Shown here in pieces: positions 9,185-19,995 of a DNA stretch of 64,000 nucleotides. A program made the translations under genes and the position numbers. Position 1 is the first letter of the stretch, and each line of letters begins with the position of its first letter. Under the pieces are notes generated by a model, which saw only the letters and a program-made list of their open reading frames with translations, did no database searches and was not told the origin of the DNA. This DNA is from Marinifilum sp. D714 (GTDB lineage: Bacteria > Bacteroidota > Bacteroidia > Bacteroidales > Marinifilaceae): NCBI RefSeq assembly GCF_030851345.1, contig NZ_JALPNU010000004.1, positions 248,001 to 312,000 on the forward strand, read 5' to 3'.

Positions 9185-10564
9185 ATGAAAAAAATATATT
9201 TAATCATGGTGTTTTTTCTGGCATTCTTAACTTCTTGTGAGGATGAGTTAGATACAACACCTTTTCAATCAGTTGATGATAATGCGGTGTTTACTACATT
9301 GCAAGGGTTTGAAAATGCAGTTGCAGGTGTTTACGATGGATTGCAGGATGCTGATGTTTATGGTGCAAATGTGGTTCAAGATGCTGAAGTGAAGGCTCAA
9401 TATGTAATTTGGGGTGGATCATTCACCAGTTACTCAGAAATTGCATCGAAAACTATGGCCACCGTTAATGCAGAATCTACACGTTTGTGGGTGGATGGAT
9501 ACGATGTTATTAATCGTGCGAATAAAGTTTTGGATGCATTAGTTGATGGACTTGATGATCCTGCATTTTTAGAAGTTGAAGATCGAATTAAAGGAGAAGT
9601 CCTATTTGCACGTGCCATTACTTACTATGAGTTGGTTCGAAATTTTGGACTGCCTTATAATGCTGGATCAAGTTCCGATCCCGGAGTACCAATAATTTTA
9701 ACTGGTACTTCAGATGTTAGTGATGCCCAAAGTGGGACAACCAGAGCAACAGTGAGTGAAGTTTTTAGTCAAATTATCAGTGATTTGAAAGAGGCTGAAA
9801 CATTATTACCTGCTGCCGCGAATTTTGAAAGAGCAAGCATGTATTCTGCAAAGGCATTTCTAGCTCGAGTTTATTTAACTATGAAGGACTATACCAATGC
9901 AAACACCTATGCAAATGATGTAATTGATAATGGAGGTTTCTCATTAGATGGAAATCCCGCAAGTTCATTTGGTCCTGCAAGTTCGCTTGAATCTATATTT
10001 GCAATAGTTCACACTTCAACAGATAATTTATCTAATACCAATGCAGGTTTGAATGACTACTTCTCGCCAACTGAGAGAGCAGATATTTCAATTCCACAGA
10101 GTACCTTAGATTTATTTCCAGCTGGAGATACGAGGTTGAGCTCATTGTTTATTGAAGATGATGATCAAATGTGGTCGAATAAGTGGATAGCGGATGATGC
10201 CAATCTTCCTATTATAAGACTAGCAGAAATGTATCTGATTAGTGCTGAGTCATTATATGAATTAGGAGGAAGTGAAGGGGATGCAGCCGATATATTAAAT
10301 GTAATTAGAAATAGAGCAAACTTAGCTGACATAACAGTAACAGGAACGGATTTGAGAGATTCTATCAGAATGGAATTTATTAGAGAGTTTGTTGCAGAAG
10401 GTCATGCAGTATATGATCTTCAGAGATGGCAATTACCAGTTGGTTATAGTCTTGCTACGCGAGCAGGAGAAACTGTGCCTTGGAACGATCCAAGTTTGGT
10501 TTTCCCAATTCCACAGCGAGAAATTGATGTTAATTCAAATCTTTCCCAAAATCCCGGATATTAA
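9185..10564 (+). CDS. SusD/RagB family nutrient-binding lipoprotein
   Basis: This 459-residue surface lipoprotein starts at ATG 9185, giving MKKIYLIMVFFLAFLTSC with the lipobox cysteine at residue 18. A longer in-frame start at 9158 overlaps the susC end and lacks a signal peptide, so it was rejected. The helical TPR-like fold is indicated by FENAVAGVYDGLQD near the N-terminus and by the C-terminal pattern LAEMYLISAE, IRNRA, EFIREF and VFPIPQREID, all typical of SusD/RagB. It caps the SusC barrel and binds the substrate outside the cell. A strong terminator follows. Confidence 0.96.
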   Translation: MKKIYLIMVFFLAFLTSCEDELDTTPFQSVDDNAVFTTLQGFENAVAGVYDGLQDADVYGANVVQDAEVKAQYVIWGGSFTSYSEIASKTMATVNAESTRLWVDGYDVINRANKVLDALVDGLDDPAFLEVEDRIKGEVLFARAITYYELVRNFGLPYNAGSSSDPGVPIILTGTSDVSDAQSGTTRATVSEVFSQIISDLKEAETLLPAAANFERASMYSAKAFLARVYLTMKDYTNANTYANDVIDNGGFSLDGNPASSFGPASSLESIFAIVHTSTDNLSNTNAGLNDYFSPTERADISIPQSTLDLFPAGDTRLSSLFIEDDDQMWSNKWIADDANLPIIRLAEMYLISAESLYELGGSEGDAADILNVIRNRANLADITVTGTDLRDSIRMEFIREFVAEGHAVYDLQRWQLPVGYSLATRAGETVPWNDPSLVFPIPQREIDVNSNLSQNPGY

Positions 10565-10590
10565 TTTCCCGTGTGGTTAGTAGAATTGAA

Positions 10591-10618
10591 AAGGGGCTCG
10601 AATGAGCCCCTTTGTTTG
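10591..10618. terminator. bidirectional terminator after susD
   Basis: The stem AAGGGGCTC / GAGCCCCTT with loop GAAT lies 27 bp after the susD stop and just before the end of the convergent YfcC-type gene. Confidence 0.85.
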
Positions 10619-10625
10619 TATTTTT

Positions 10626-12221
10626 TTAGAATCCGTTTAACTCCATGGTTACGGTTGGGATTAGCAATAAAAGTCCTAATAAGAGCAAGATTGCCATAAA
10701 TCCGCCAATCCATTTTACCCACTTGTCGTAAGGAATTTTTGCAACTCCAAGAACGCCGATTAATACGCCTGAAGTTGGAGTAATCATGTTGGTAAAACCA
10801 TCACCAAACTGAAATGCCATTACTGTTGCTTGACGTGATACTCCAATCAAATCAGAGAACTGAGACATCATAGGCATGGTTAATGCTGCTTTTGCCGATC
10901 CAGATGGGATGATTACATTAATGATATTTTGAATCAGATACATGATAGATACCGAAGCCATCTTACCAAAATCGTTCATCGATTGTGAAATGTAGTACAA
11001 AATAGAATCGATTACGTTTCCTTCTTCCAAAACAATTAGAATACCACCTGCTAAACCAACAATCATTGCAGCAGAAAGGATGTCTCGTGATCCTTCTAGG
11101 AATAGGTTTGTGATTTCGTTGGCAGTATTATTGAATGCAATACCCGAGAAAATACCCATTGCAAAGAATAAGGTTGCAATCTCCATGATGTACCATCCAT
11201 ATCCCATTACGCCAACAATCAGGTAAATTATCGTGAAAAGTAAAAGGTTTAGAATGTAGAAATGTACCGATTTACGAAGAGATATAAGACCTAGAATTGC
11301 GAATAATCCTGTAACAATTGGAAGGACGTAGGTTGTCATTTCCGAATTTCCAACTTTTAAGGTACTCATTGGATAGTGGTAAGAGAATACTACCATTGTA
11401 ATTAAAAGGATAAAATAGGTCACCCATGCCGATTTTGGAGTATAGAATTCCAACTCTTCCATATCCGTATCGGTATGTTTTCTCCAGTAAGCATCGTCGG
11501 TGTAAACCAATGATGCTTGTGGGTTTTTGCGAATTTTAGCAGCATATCGTAATATGAATGCAAATCCTATTACATTTATTACTACCCAGCAAAACAAACG
11601 GTACTCAATACCTGAGAATAATGGCAAATTCGATAATCCTTGCGCAATACCAATGGTAAAAGGATTTAGAAGCGCTCCTGCAAATCCTAGACCTGCAGCA
11701 ACAAAACAAATGCAAACTCCAACAATGGAATCATATCCCATTTTAATGGACATTGGAACAAAAATGATTACAAAGGCAATGGTTTCCTCGCTCATTCCAA
11801 ATGTGGCACCAAAGGCACTAAACACCAGCATAATTAAGGTTAGTATAATATTGTTGACCCCAATTTTCCGTATGGTTTTATTCTTCTCGAGTTTTTGAGT
11901 GAACTTCAGGAAGGAATAGATTCCTACATCAATAGATTTACTGGCATTCATAATCCAGAATGCACCACCAATTACCAAAATAAACATGATAATATCGGCC
12001 TTGTCAACAAATCCTTTAAAGAAAGAAGAGAAAATTTCCCAGCTTTGTCCCTGACTTTCTATTTGATGATATGACCCTTGAACAATAACTTCACGATCAG
12101 TTCCATTTACATTTACTGTTGTTCGTTCAAACTCTCCTCCTGGGATTATCCAGGTTAATATTGCAGATAATACAACTATTGCAAATACAATTACATAAGT
12201 GTGTGGTATCTTTTTAAACAT
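10626..12221 (-). CDS. YfcC family (DcuC/ArsB-like) inner-membrane carrier
   Basis: This 531-residue membrane protein has about 12-13 helices. It starts KKIPHTYVIVFAIVVLSAIL with WIIPGGEFER, the hallmark of the YfcC family, and has the conserved segments GATFGMSEETIAF (near 155), NPFTIGIAQ, IIPSGSAKAALTMP (near 435) and ITPTSGVLIGVLG. Relatives are putative basic amino acid or C4-dicarboxylate carriers. It is divergent from hutI across 255 bp. An amino-acid substrate is therefore plausible, but this is inference from position only. Confidence 0.85.
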   Translation of the reverse strand: MFKKIPHTYVIVFAIVVLSAILTWIIPGGEFERTTVNVNGTDREVIVQGSYHQIESQGQSWEIFSSFFKGFVDKADIIMFILVIGGAFWIMNASKSIDVGIYSFLKFTQKLEKNKTIRKIGVNNIILTLIMLVFSAFGATFGMSEETIAFVIIFVPMSIKMGYDSIVGVCICFVAAGLGFAGALLNPFTIGIAQGLSNLPLFSGIEYRLFCWVVINVIGFAFILRYAAKIRKNPQASLVYTDDAYWRKHTDTDMEELEFYTPKSAWVTYFILLITMVVFSYHYPMSTLKVGNSEMTTYVLPIVTGLFAILGLISLRKSVHFYILNLLLFTIIYLIVGVMGYGWYIMEIATLFFAMGIFSGIAFNNTANEITNLFLEGSRDILSAAMIVGLAGGILIVLEEGNVIDSILYYISQSMNDFGKMASVSIMYLIQNIINVIIPSGSAKAALTMPMMSQFSDLIGVSRQATVMAFQFGDGFTNMITPTSGVLIGVLGVAKIPYDKWVKWIGGFMAILLLLGLLLLIPTVTMELNGF

Positions 12222-12476
12222 ATAGGTTGATTTAGATTGTGTTTTGGTTTTACCCCTTAAAATTGAATGCGTAAAAATAGAAAAATATGTACAGAATCAG
12301 CGATATAAAATAATTTTAAAGAGCAGATCGAAAAGGTTTGCAATTTGTCCAGAATTAGATAATATTTGCATGTTAAAGTGAATAAGTGGATTTGAATTGA
12401 AACTGTGAAACCTTCAGTATTAATTCTTCTCTTCAAATTGTTCATTATGATTTGCTAATTATTAATTGAAATAGAT

Positions 12477-13730
12477 ATGAAGTTGTTAATAAGTAATATA
12501 AAGACTCTTGTTCAGGTTGAAGAAACTCCTCGTAAGTGGGTTGCCGGAACCGATATGGCAAATTTAAATTGCATTGATAATGCGTATTTGCTTATTGAAG
12601 ATGAGAAGATCTCTGATTTTGGCAGGATGGAAGATATGCCCAATTACGATGAAATGGAAGGATTCGATCATGTGGAGGAGATCGATGCTACAGGTCGTAT
12701 GGTATTCCCATCATTCTGCGATTCGCATACACACCTTGTATATGCTGGTAGTCGCGAGATTGAATATACCGATAAGATTAAAGGTCTTTCTTATGAAGAG
12801 ATTGCAAAGCGTGGTGGTGGAATTTTGAATTCAGCTAAACGCATGCACGATGCGACGGAAGATGAACTATACGAAGCAGCAATGGAACGCATTCATGAAA
12901 TCATTAGCATGGGAACCGGTGCGGTTGAAATCAAGAGTGGATATGGTTTGACAGTTGAGGATGAGTTGAAGATGCTTCGAGTAATCAAGCGAATTAAAGA
13001 AACAACTCCGTTAACCGTTAAATCGAGCTTTTTGGGTGCACATGCTGTTCCTGCTGAATACAGAGGTCGACAGGGAGAGTATGTTGATTTGGTAATCAAC
13101 GAAATGATTCCTCTGGTTGCAGCAGAAGAATTGGCAGATTACATTGATGTGTTCTGTGATGAGGGATTCTTTACCGTAGAAGAGACTGATCGTATTTTGA
13201 ATGCAGGGATGAAGTATGGTATGCGTCCTAAAATCCATGCCAATGAGTTGGATTACTCGGGAGGTATTCAGGTAGGAGTGAAGTATAATGCACTTTCGGT
13301 TGATCACCTTGAGTTTGTTGGAGAGGAAGAGATTAAGTGTTTGAAAGGTTCTGAAACCATGCCAACTGTTTTACCAGGCGCAGCTTTTTTCTTAAATATG
13401 GTTTGTTCGCCAGTTCGCGATATGATGAATGCCGGATTACCAGTTGCCTTGGCTTCTGACTTTAACCCAGGTTCATCGCCATCGGGAAATATGAAGTTCA
13501 TTATGTCTTTGGCATGTATCAACTACAAAATGCTGCCACAGGAGGCTGTGAACGCTACAACCATTAATTCGGCTTATGCAATGGGTGTTCAGGAAGAGTT
13601 GGGAAGTATCGCACGTGGAAAAATTGCAAATGTTTTCATCACCAAAGAAATTCCATCGGTTGAGTTTATGCCATATGCTTATGGAAGTAATTTAATTGAT
13701 GCGGTAATTTTGAGAGGACAAAGATTGTAA
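12477..13730 (+). CDS. hutI: imidazolonepropionase
   Basis: This 417-residue cytoplasmic amidohydrolase carries out the third step of histidine degradation, hydrolysing 4-imidazolone-5-propanoate to N-formimino-L-glutamate. Metal ligands are visible in PSFCDSHTHLVYAGSRE (HxH), in HANELDYSGG and VDHLEFV, and in ASDFNPGSSPSGN (Asp ligand). Length is normal. The other hut genes are not in the window, so this is a separated hut gene or a one-gene unit. A very strong terminator follows 24 bp after the stop. Confidence 0.97.
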   Translation: MKLLISNIKTLVQVEETPRKWVAGTDMANLNCIDNAYLLIEDEKISDFGRMEDMPNYDEMEGFDHVEEIDATGRMVFPSFCDSHTHLVYAGSREIEYTDKIKGLSYEEIAKRGGGILNSAKRMHDATEDELYEAAMERIHEIISMGTGAVEIKSGYGLTVEDELKMLRVIKRIKETTPLTVKSSFLGAHAVPAEYRGRQGEYVDLVINEMIPLVAAEELADYIDVFCDEGFFTVEETDRILNAGMKYGMRPKIHANELDYSGGIQVGVKYNALSVDHLEFVGEEEIKCLKGSETMPTVLPGAAFFLNMVCSPVRDMMNAGLPVALASDFNPGSSPSGNMKFIMSLACINYKMLPQEAVNATTINSAYAMGVQEELGSIARGKIANVFITKEIPSVEFMPYAYGSNLIDAVILRGQRL

Positions 13731-13754
13731 GATCTAGGTTCAATGATATAGCTT

Positions 13755-13786
13755 AAAGCCTGTCAGTTTTCTGACAGGCTTTTTTT
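13755..13786 (+). terminator. terminator after hutI
   Basis: A perfect 12-bp stem (AAAGCCTGTCAG / CTGACAGGCTTT) with a TTTT loop is followed by a T run. Confidence 0.93.
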
Positions 13787-13977
13787 ACGATGAGACTTTG
13801 GAATTGATCAAGAGAAAAAATAAATCAATGAAAAAGGAATGTTTGTACTACAATTGAGGATCATATGAAAATGTTGAGGCAAGACTTTATTTTTTTAACA
13901 TTTTACAGTGATAGGATCTTATGTTTTTAAAATAAAGTGTACATTTACAAAACATATGATTAGTTTATAGTTGTTTT

Positions 13978-14904
13978 ATGAATAAAATTACCTTGTCTAT
14001 TTGTTTTTGCTTGCTTGTTATGGTGGGTAAAACATGTTTTGCTCAATCTGATATTGAGTTGAAGTACGAAAGAAAAAGTGATAATAGTGTTGATTTTACC
14101 TATTCCAAAAAGGTGTATGGAACGTACTATTTGCTAATTAAATTTGATAATTTAGCCAATGCCATGCAAACAAGTTATGGATCGCATGTAAGTGGACGTA
14201 CAGGTCGTTTTTTTACTCTAAAACCAAAAAATCCGGCTAATGGGATAGGATTTTCTTATACTTACATTTTTCAGAGGGGAAAGGTGAATCCTAAAATTAA
14301 AGATGATATGGTTTATATGTTGCCTTTTAAACCAGGCACAAAAGTAAAAGTGCGTAAAGCAGAATACATGGGACTTACTTTTGGAAAAGGGTCTCCTGAT
14401 GACTTTAATGCATTTGTGTTTAATATCGAAAAAGAGGAGCTTGTTGTTGCTGCACGAAAAGGATTGGTAGTGCAAGTTGAAGATAAACATATAGCTGATA
14501 CAACCCGAAAATACAGTTTTGTGAGTTCTGCAAATAGAGTACTTATAGAGCATAAAGATGGAACTTTAGCTGAATACTCTGGATTTAAATCAGGAACAAT
14601 AAATGTAAAAGAAGGTGATACGGTAAATCCAATGGATCCAATTGGAATTGCAGGAAGGTTCGATTCTAATAAAAATTGCAGGCTTACATTAATGGTGTAT
14701 TATCTTAAAACCAAAAAATTGTTTAATTTGAAAAAAGAGGAAAATAAACACAATCAATACGGATATGTGAATCCAATTTTTTACTATAAAGGAGGGCAAG
14801 CCTTACTGCTTCCAAACAACTACTATTCTTCAGACTGTAATGATGAGTTAATTACCCAGGAGTTTAGCAGACGAGAAAAAAAGAAATATATAAGTAAATT
14901 ATAA
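13978..14904 (+). CDS. secreted degenerate M23 (LytM-like) domain protein
   Basis: This 308-residue protein has a signal peptide ending near TCFAQ. The N-terminal part (30-140) is an unrecognised beta-rich region. Residues 150-225 resemble the LytM/M23 peptidase fold: NRVLIEHKDGTLAEYSGF, then VKEGDTVNPMDPIGIAG, which is the normal strand-turn pattern before the last catalytic segment. The zinc ligands are missing: the usual Y-x-HL position reads YSG, and the final HxH strand reads LTLMVYYL. It is therefore probably a non-catalytic peptidoglycan-binding or regulatory relative. It stands alone between two terminators. Confidence 0.6.
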   Translation: MNKITLSICFCLLVMVGKTCFAQSDIELKYERKSDNSVDFTYSKKVYGTYYLLIKFDNLANAMQTSYGSHVSGRTGRFFTLKPKNPANGIGFSYTYIFQRGKVNPKIKDDMVYMLPFKPGTKVKVRKAEYMGLTFGKGSPDDFNAFVFNIEKEELVVAARKGLVVQVEDKHIADTTRKYSFVSSANRVLIEHKDGTLAEYSGFKSGTINVKEGDTVNPMDPIGIAGRFDSNKNCRLTLMVYYLKTKKLFNLKKEENKHNQYGYVNPIFYYKGGQALLLPNNYYSSDCNDELITQEFSRREKKKYISKL

Positions 14905-14940
14905 AAAAGAAGAGCGATGAAATTTCATCGCTCTTCTTTT
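14905..14940. terminator. bidirectional terminator between the M23-like gene and sucB
   Basis: A perfect stem of about 15 bp (AAGAAGAGCGATGAA / TTCATCGCTCTTCTT) is flanked by A and T runs between convergent genes. Confidence 0.92.
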
Positions 14941-14944
14941 ATTT

Positions 14945-16192
14945 TTATAATCCCAATAACATGTTATCCGGATCTTTTCCGTCGAACAACATCTTGTGTG
15001 GATTTTCAATCATTTCTTTGATTTTTACCAGGAATCCTACCGAATCCTTACCATCAATTACACGGTGGTCGTAAGAAAGCGCAATGTACATCATAGGGCG
15101 AATTTCCACTTTGCCATTTACGGCAACTGGTCGCTCAACAATATTGTGCATTCCTAAAATTCCTGATTGTGGAGGGTTGATAATTGGAGTACTCAAAAGA
15201 GATCCAAACACACCACCATTGGTAATGGTAAAGGTGCCGCCGGTCATTTCGTCCAGGCTAATTTTTCCAGCACGAGCTTTGGTGGCCAGTTCCATTAGTT
15301 TCTTTTCAATATCAGCCAAACCTAATGATTCTGCATTTCTGATAACAGGAACCATTAATCCTTTCGGCGTTTGTACAGCAATAGCAACATCGGCAAAATC
15401 AGGTGTTACAATTTCTTCGCCATCAATCATCGAGTTCACCATTGGGTGAGCCTTTAAGGCCTCGGTAACCGCTTTGGTAAAGAATGACATGAAACCCAAT
15501 TTGATGTCATGAGTCTCAACGAATTTCTTCTGATACTTTTTTCTTAGCTCCATTACTGCACTCATGTCAACCTCGTTAAAGGTGGTCAGCATGGCAGTTT
15601 CGTTCTTAACTGATACCAAACGAGCACTTAACTTCTTACGAAGATTGGTCATTTTAGTACGCTTCTCTTCGCGAGATATTGTTTTTGGCTCTGCCGATAC
15701 AGCAACAGGTTGGTTGTTTTTGTTGTCAACAACTGCTTGAATATCTTTTTTCGATAATCTTTGCAAGCCTGCAATTACATCATCAACCGAAAGTTGGTTT
15801 TCTTCCATCAGCTTTTTGGCAACCGGAGAGATTTTTACATCCTTGTAATTCTCCGATTCGATATTGGCTGCCGGAACTGAACTTGCTGCTTCTTTAGCTT
15901 TCTCTTCAACAACTTCTTCTTTTGTCGCTTCGGCCTTTGGACTTGGAGCTTCACCAGCAAAACTGGTATCAATTTTACAGGCTACAGAACCCACTTCAAC
16001 TGTATCACCTTCTTGTGCAAGAATTTCAATTTTTCCGCCTTCATCAGCAACCAAAGTTAGAGTTGCTTTGTCCGATTCAATTTCAGCAATGTCTTGATCT
16101 TTTTCAACAATATCGCCATCGGCAACAAACCAATTGGCTATTTCAACTTCAGAAATGGATTCTCCAGGACTTGGTATTTTTATTTCAATCAT
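14945..16192 (-). CDS. sucB: 2-oxoglutarate dehydrogenase E2, dihydrolipoyl succinyltransferase
   Basis: This 415-residue E2 subunit belongs to the TCA-cycle 2-oxoglutarate dehydrogenase complex. The lipoyl domain has the modified Lys42 in EIESDKATL. An Ala/Glu-rich linker leads to a peripheral-subunit-binding domain ([14 protein letters not shown], near 125). The catalytic domain ends with [16 protein letters not shown], holding His376 and Asp380. It lies 25 bp downstream of sucA in one operon. The E3 subunit is not in the window. Confidence 0.97.
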   Translation of the reverse strand: MIEIKIPSPGESISEVEIANWFVADGDIVEKDQDIAEIESDKATLTLVADEGGKIEILAQEGDTVEVGSVACKIDTSFAGEAPSPKAEATKEEVVEEKAKEAASSVPAANIESENYKDVKISPVAKKLMEENQLSVDDVIAGLQRLSKKDIQAVVDNKNNQPVAVSAEPKTISREEKRTKMTNLRKKLSARLVSVKNETAMLTTFNEVDMSAVMELRKKYQKKFVETHDIKLGFMSFFTKAVTEALKAHPMVNSMIDGEEIVTPDFADVAIAVQTPKGLMVPVIRNAESLGLADIEKKLMELATKARAGKISLDEMTGGTFTITNGGVFGSLLSTPIINPPQSGILGMHNIVERPVAVNGKVEIRPMMYIALSYDHRVIDGKDSVGFLVKIKEMIENPHKMLFDGKDPDNMLLGL

Positions 16193-16217
16193 TGGGATAT
16201 GTTTTCTTGATAGTTTT

Positions 16218-19070
16218 CTACATTAATAATTTGCTCTTCTTTTCCTCAAAGTATTCATGAGTTTGCAAGATTTCTTCGTGAGAACTTCCTTCAACACATT
16301 GTAATCCGCAATATTTTAGTTTTCTATCACAATCACATTTTCTAAATACTTTGTTGATGATTTCGCTTTGTCCAAGCATGTGGATTTTTGCCAAACCTGT
16401 TGCCGGGCTACCACTAGCCTGACGAGCTACAGGAACCAATGAAACCTCCTTGTTGCGGAAGTTATAATTCATAAATGTCCAAGCTCCCATATTTTCAGGT
16501 TCTTCCTGAACCCATAAATGAAGGATAGCATTCGGATATCTTTCCAATACTTTATCCACTTGCTGATGTGGGAAAGGATACAATTGTTCCATTCTCACCA
16601 ATGCAACATCTTGAGCATTCAGCTTTTCTTTTTGTGCCAATAAGTCAAAGTATACTTTTCCTGTACAGAATACAACTCTTCTCACTTCTTCGGAGATTAC
16701 ATTGTTGTCATCAATTACTTCCTGGAATTTGCCTTTGGCCATTTCGTCCAGACTTGATACACAAGCAGGATGGCGGAGCAAACTCTTTGGTGAGAAGCAA
16801 ATTAATGGTACTCTGATATCTCTTTTTACCTGTCTGCGCAACATGTGGAACAAGTTGGCAGGAGTAGTTGGGTTGGTGATTTGCATGTTGTTGTGTGCAC
16901 AAAGTGTCAGGAAGCGTTCCATTCTGGCACTTGAGTGCTCGGCTCCTTGTCCTTCATATCCATGTGGCAAATACATAACCAAACCATTCTTAATTCCCCA
17001 TTTGTCTTCAGCAGCACTAATGTACTGATCAATTACAGCTTGTGCCACATTGTGAAAATCTCCAAACTGGGCTTCCCAAATGGTTAATCCTGATGGATGA
17101 GCCAAAGCATATCCATATTCGTAACCCAACACGCCATATTCACTTAATGATGAATTGTAAACATGGAATGGTGCCTGATTTTCAGAAAGATTTTTAAGTG
17201 GGAAATATTTCTTGTCGGTATCCTCAATCACCAAGGCTGCATGTCGGTGCGAGAAGGTTCCGCGCTCAGAATCCTGACCACTAATTCGAACAGAATTTCC
17301 TTCGGTTAACAAACTTGAGTAGGCTAACATTTCACCCATTGCCCAGTCAAGCTGATCGTTTTCCACCATTTTCTTTCTATCGCCCATTAACTTACCAATC
17401 TTTTTGAAGAATTTTAAATCTTCAGGCAGAGAAGTAAAGTTATCAGCTAATGATAGTAGTGTCTTTTTATTCACTCCAGTTTCAGGAGAAGATTCGAAAT
17501 CAGATTCAACTGAATATCGAATGCCTTTGTAATAATTATCCAGAAATGGCTGAATAATAACCTTATCGAATGTTTTAGATAGCTCAAACTTGTCATCCAA
17601 CAGTTTGTTGTAATCCAAATTAATGGTTTTTACTTCTGCTTGAGAATAAATGCCTTTCTCAATCAAGTGAGCTGCATAAATATCTCTAGGATTTTTATGC
17701 TTGGCAATCTCCTTGTATAAAATTGGCTGAGTAAAACGAGGTTCATCACCTTCATTATGTCCATATTTTCTGTACGATAGAATATCAATGAAAACATCGG
17801 TATTAAATTCCTGACGGTATTCCATTGCCATCTTAATGGTAAAGATCAAAGCTTCAACATCATCACCATTCACATGGAAAACAGGGCAGCGAGTAACCTT
17901 GGCTACATCGGTACAATAAGTACTCGATCTGGCATCCAGGTAATTGGTTGTAAATCCAACCTGGTTGTTGATTACCAAATGGATGGTACCTCCTGTTTTA
18001 TATCCCTTCAGTTGAGACATCTGAATGATTTCGTATACGATGCCTTGTCCTGCAATGGCAGCATCACCATGAATCACGACCGGAACCAATCGATCTTGAT
18101 TGCCTTCGTAATCATTGTCAATTTTTGATCGCGAAATTCCTTGAACCACGGCACCAACAGTTTCCAAATGTGAAGGATTCGGAGCCAAATGTAGTTTAAC
18201 TTCACTACCATCGTCAGTTTTTACTGTATTGCCATATCCCAGGTGATATTTTACATCTCCCAAAGCAATGTCTTCTTCGTATTCTTCACCAACGAATTCC
18301 TTAAAGATATTCTCGTATGGTTTCTCAAGAATATTGGCTAAAACATTTAGTCTGCCTCGGTGAGCCATACCAAAAATGAACTCCTGAACACCCAACTCAG
18401 CACCACGCTCAATCATGGCATCCAAAGCAGGAATAAGAGTTTCAGCCCCTTCCAATGAGAACCTTTTTTGTCCCACAAATTTCTTGTGGATATAGTTCTC
18501 GAAACCAACAGCCATTCTTAAATGGTAGTAGATGTGCTTGCGTTGCTCATCGGTAAACTGTGGAGTATTCTTCGAACTCTCCATTTTCTTTTGCAGCCAT
18601 CGTAACATTTGCGGATGACGAACAAAAACATATTCGGCACCTACCGATTTACAATAAGTCTCTTGCAGGTGAGTTACAATATCTTTTAATTTTGCTACTC
18701 CAATACCAATTTCTTTCCCTGCATGAAATGGGGTTTCCAAGTCAGATTCTGCCAGATCGAAGTTTTCAATATCCAAAGTAGGGTAGTATTTTCTTCTGGT
18801 TCTAACCGGATTGGTTTTAGTAAATAAATGCCCCCTTTGTCGATAAGCTTGAATCAAGTTCATTACATTAAATTCCTTACTCATTGATTCGCTGGCAGGT
18901 AAGCTTTCGGTACTTTCTTGTTTTATCGGAAAATTAGCCGATGCGAAATCGAATCCCTGGAAAAACGTTCTCCATGTTTCTTCCACCGAATTGGGATCTT
19001 TTTTATAGGATTGGTATAGTTCATCAATATAGTCGATTTCACTATTACCCAAAAAACTGAATTTATCCAT
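16218..19070 (-). CDS. sucA: 2-oxoglutarate dehydrogenase E1
   Basis: This 950-residue thiamine-diphosphate-dependent decarboxylase starts the 2-oxoglutarate dehydrogenase reaction. Its N-terminus ([18 protein letters not shown], then [13 protein letters not shown]) is the standard OdhA/SucA start. Other family segments are [43 protein letters not shown] and [20 protein letters not shown]. It is full length and the first gene of the sucAB operon, with a good Bacteroidota promoter upstream. Confidence 0.98.
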   Translation of the reverse strand: MDKFSFLGNSEIDYIDELYQSYKKDPNSVEETWRTFFQGFDFASANFPIKQESTESLPASESMSKEFNVMNLIQAYRQRGHLFTKTNPVRTRRKYYPTLDIENFDLAESDLETPFHAGKEIGIGVAKLKDIVTHLQETYCKSVGAEYVFVRHPQMLRWLQKKMESSKNTPQFTDEQRKHIYYHLRMAVGFENYIHKKFVGQKRFSLEGAETLIPALDAMIERGAELGVQEFIFGMAHRGRLNVLANILEKPYENIFKEFVGEEYEEDIALGDVKYHLGYGNTVKTDDGSEVKLHLAPNPSHLETVGAVVQGISRSKIDNDYEGNQDRLVPVVIHGDAAIAGQGIVYEIIQMSQLKGYKTGGTIHLVINNQVGFTTNYLDARSSTYCTDVAKVTRCPVFHVNGDDVEALIFTIKMAMEYRQEFNTDVFIDILSYRKYGHNEGDEPRFTQPILYKEIAKHKNPRDIYAAHLIEKGIYSQAEVKTINLDYNKLLDDKFELSKTFDKVIIQPFLDNYYKGIRYSVESDFESSPETGVNKKTLLSLADNFTSLPEDLKFFKKIGKLMGDRKKMVENDQLDWAMGEMLAYSSLLTEGNSVRISGQDSERGTFSHRHAALVIEDTDKKYFPLKNLSENQAPFHVYNSSLSEYGVLGYEYGYALAHPSGLTIWEAQFGDFHNVAQAVIDQYISAAEDKWGIKNGLVMYLPHGYEGQGAEHSSARMERFLTLCAHNNMQITNPTTPANLFHMLRRQVKRDIRVPLICFSPKSLLRHPACVSSLDEMAKGKFQEVIDDNNVISEEVRRVVFCTGKVYFDLLAQKEKLNAQDVALVRMEQLYPFPHQQVDKVLERYPNAILHLWVQEEPENMGAWTFMNYNFRNKEVSLVPVARQASGSPATGLAKIHMLGQSEIINKVFRKCDCDRKLKYCGLQCVEGSSHEEILQTHEYFEEKKSKLLM

Positions 19071-19113
19071 AGAATTGTTTGTTGTACTTGTCTGATTTTT
19101 GTTGTTGCTTAAA

Positions 19114-19142
19114 CAAATGTATTAATTTTGAAATGGAACAAG
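19114..19142 (-). promoter_or_regulatory. probable sucAB promoter
   Basis: On the minus strand a TACATTTG box fits the Bacteroidota -7 consensus TAnnTTTG. A TTG lies 17 bp further upstream, near the expected -33 position. It is about 45-70 bp before the sucA start codon. Confidence 0.5.
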
Positions 19143-19319
19143 TCATGATAAACTGTAATAAAAGACCAAAAAGTCATTTTTTTTTCTAATAAGCTTATAG
19201 ACATTTTCTATGAGCTGATATTGTTTAACATTTGCAGAAAAAATGCAGAGCTATTTTTTCGTTTGTTGCATTTTCCAATTAATTTAGTTTTGCATTCAAA
19301 AACATCAATATTTCATAGT

Positions 19320-19979
19320 ATGACATTTTTTCGCACCATAATTTTAGTGCTGACTATTCTACATTTTTCAAGCTGTGATAATTTACAAAAAAAAACGCAG
19401 TTTGAATTCCGTAAAGGCGATCTAATTTTTCAAGATTTAAATAGCGATTCCATTTCAGAAGCCATTGAATCCGTTACTGGAGGAGAGAAGAAGCTGAATT
19501 TTTCTCATGTTGGCATTGTAGATGTTGATTCAAAAGGGGATGTGTATATTCTCGAAGCAATTTCCAAAGGGGTTTCTTTGACTCCATTGGATAGTTTTGT
19601 ACTAAGAAGCAATAAAGTTGCCATTGCCAGGTTAAATACCAAACTGAATACTAGAATTGAGGCAGCCATGACTTACGGAAAAAGCTTATTGAATTTTCCC
19701 TATGATAATATTTATGTAATGGGTGATTCGACCTATTACTGTTCCGAGTTGATTTATGAAATGTTTGTAAATACAGGAGATTCAACAGAAGTGTTTCAAT
19801 TGAATCCCATGACATTTAAGGATAATCAATCAGGTGAATATTTGCCATTTTGGGTAGAGTATTACAAGAATTTGGGCGTAGAAATCCCGGAAGGAAAACC
19901 GGGTTTAAATCCCAATGGCATGTTTCAATCATCTAATATTGAAATTGTGTTGCCATACGGAAATCATCAATTTAATTAA
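19320..19979 (+). CDS. YiiX/YebB-like NlpC/P60-superfamily lipoprotein hydrolase
   Basis: From ATG 19320 this is a 219-residue lipoprotein with the signal FFRTIILVLTILHFSSC. An ATG at 19221 would add 33 residues and bury the signal, so it was rejected. The permuted papain-like fold is shown by RKGDLIFQDL, the His in NFSHVGIVDVD, and the Cys in STYYCSELIYEMF. YiiX-type enzymes hydrolyse amide or ester bonds in lipids or peptides, but the substrate here is unknown. It ends 16 bp before the AddB-like gene, so the two are probably cotranscribed. Confidence 0.75.
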   Translation: MTFFRTIILVLTILHFSSCDNLQKKTQFEFRKGDLIFQDLNSDSISEAIESVTGGEKKLNFSHVGIVDVDSKGDVYILEAISKGVSLTPLDSFVLRSNKVAIARLNTKLNTRIEAAMTYGKSLLNFPYDNIYVMGDSTYYCSELIYEMFVNTGDSTEVFQLNPMTFKDNQSGEYLPFWVEYYKNLGVEIPEGKPGLNPNGMFQSSNIEIVLPYGNHQFN

Positions 19980-19995
19980 TCTCTTACACTATTAT

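Noticed and set aside
12257-12445. 62-residue minus-strand frame between the YfcC-type gene and hutI
   Set aside because: It lies in an AT-rich divergent promoter region, with no conserved motif or plausible composition.
19915-19995. Upstream extension of the AddB-like gene
   Set aside because: It overlaps the end of the YiiX-like gene and has no family similarity; ATG 19996 gives a natural start.
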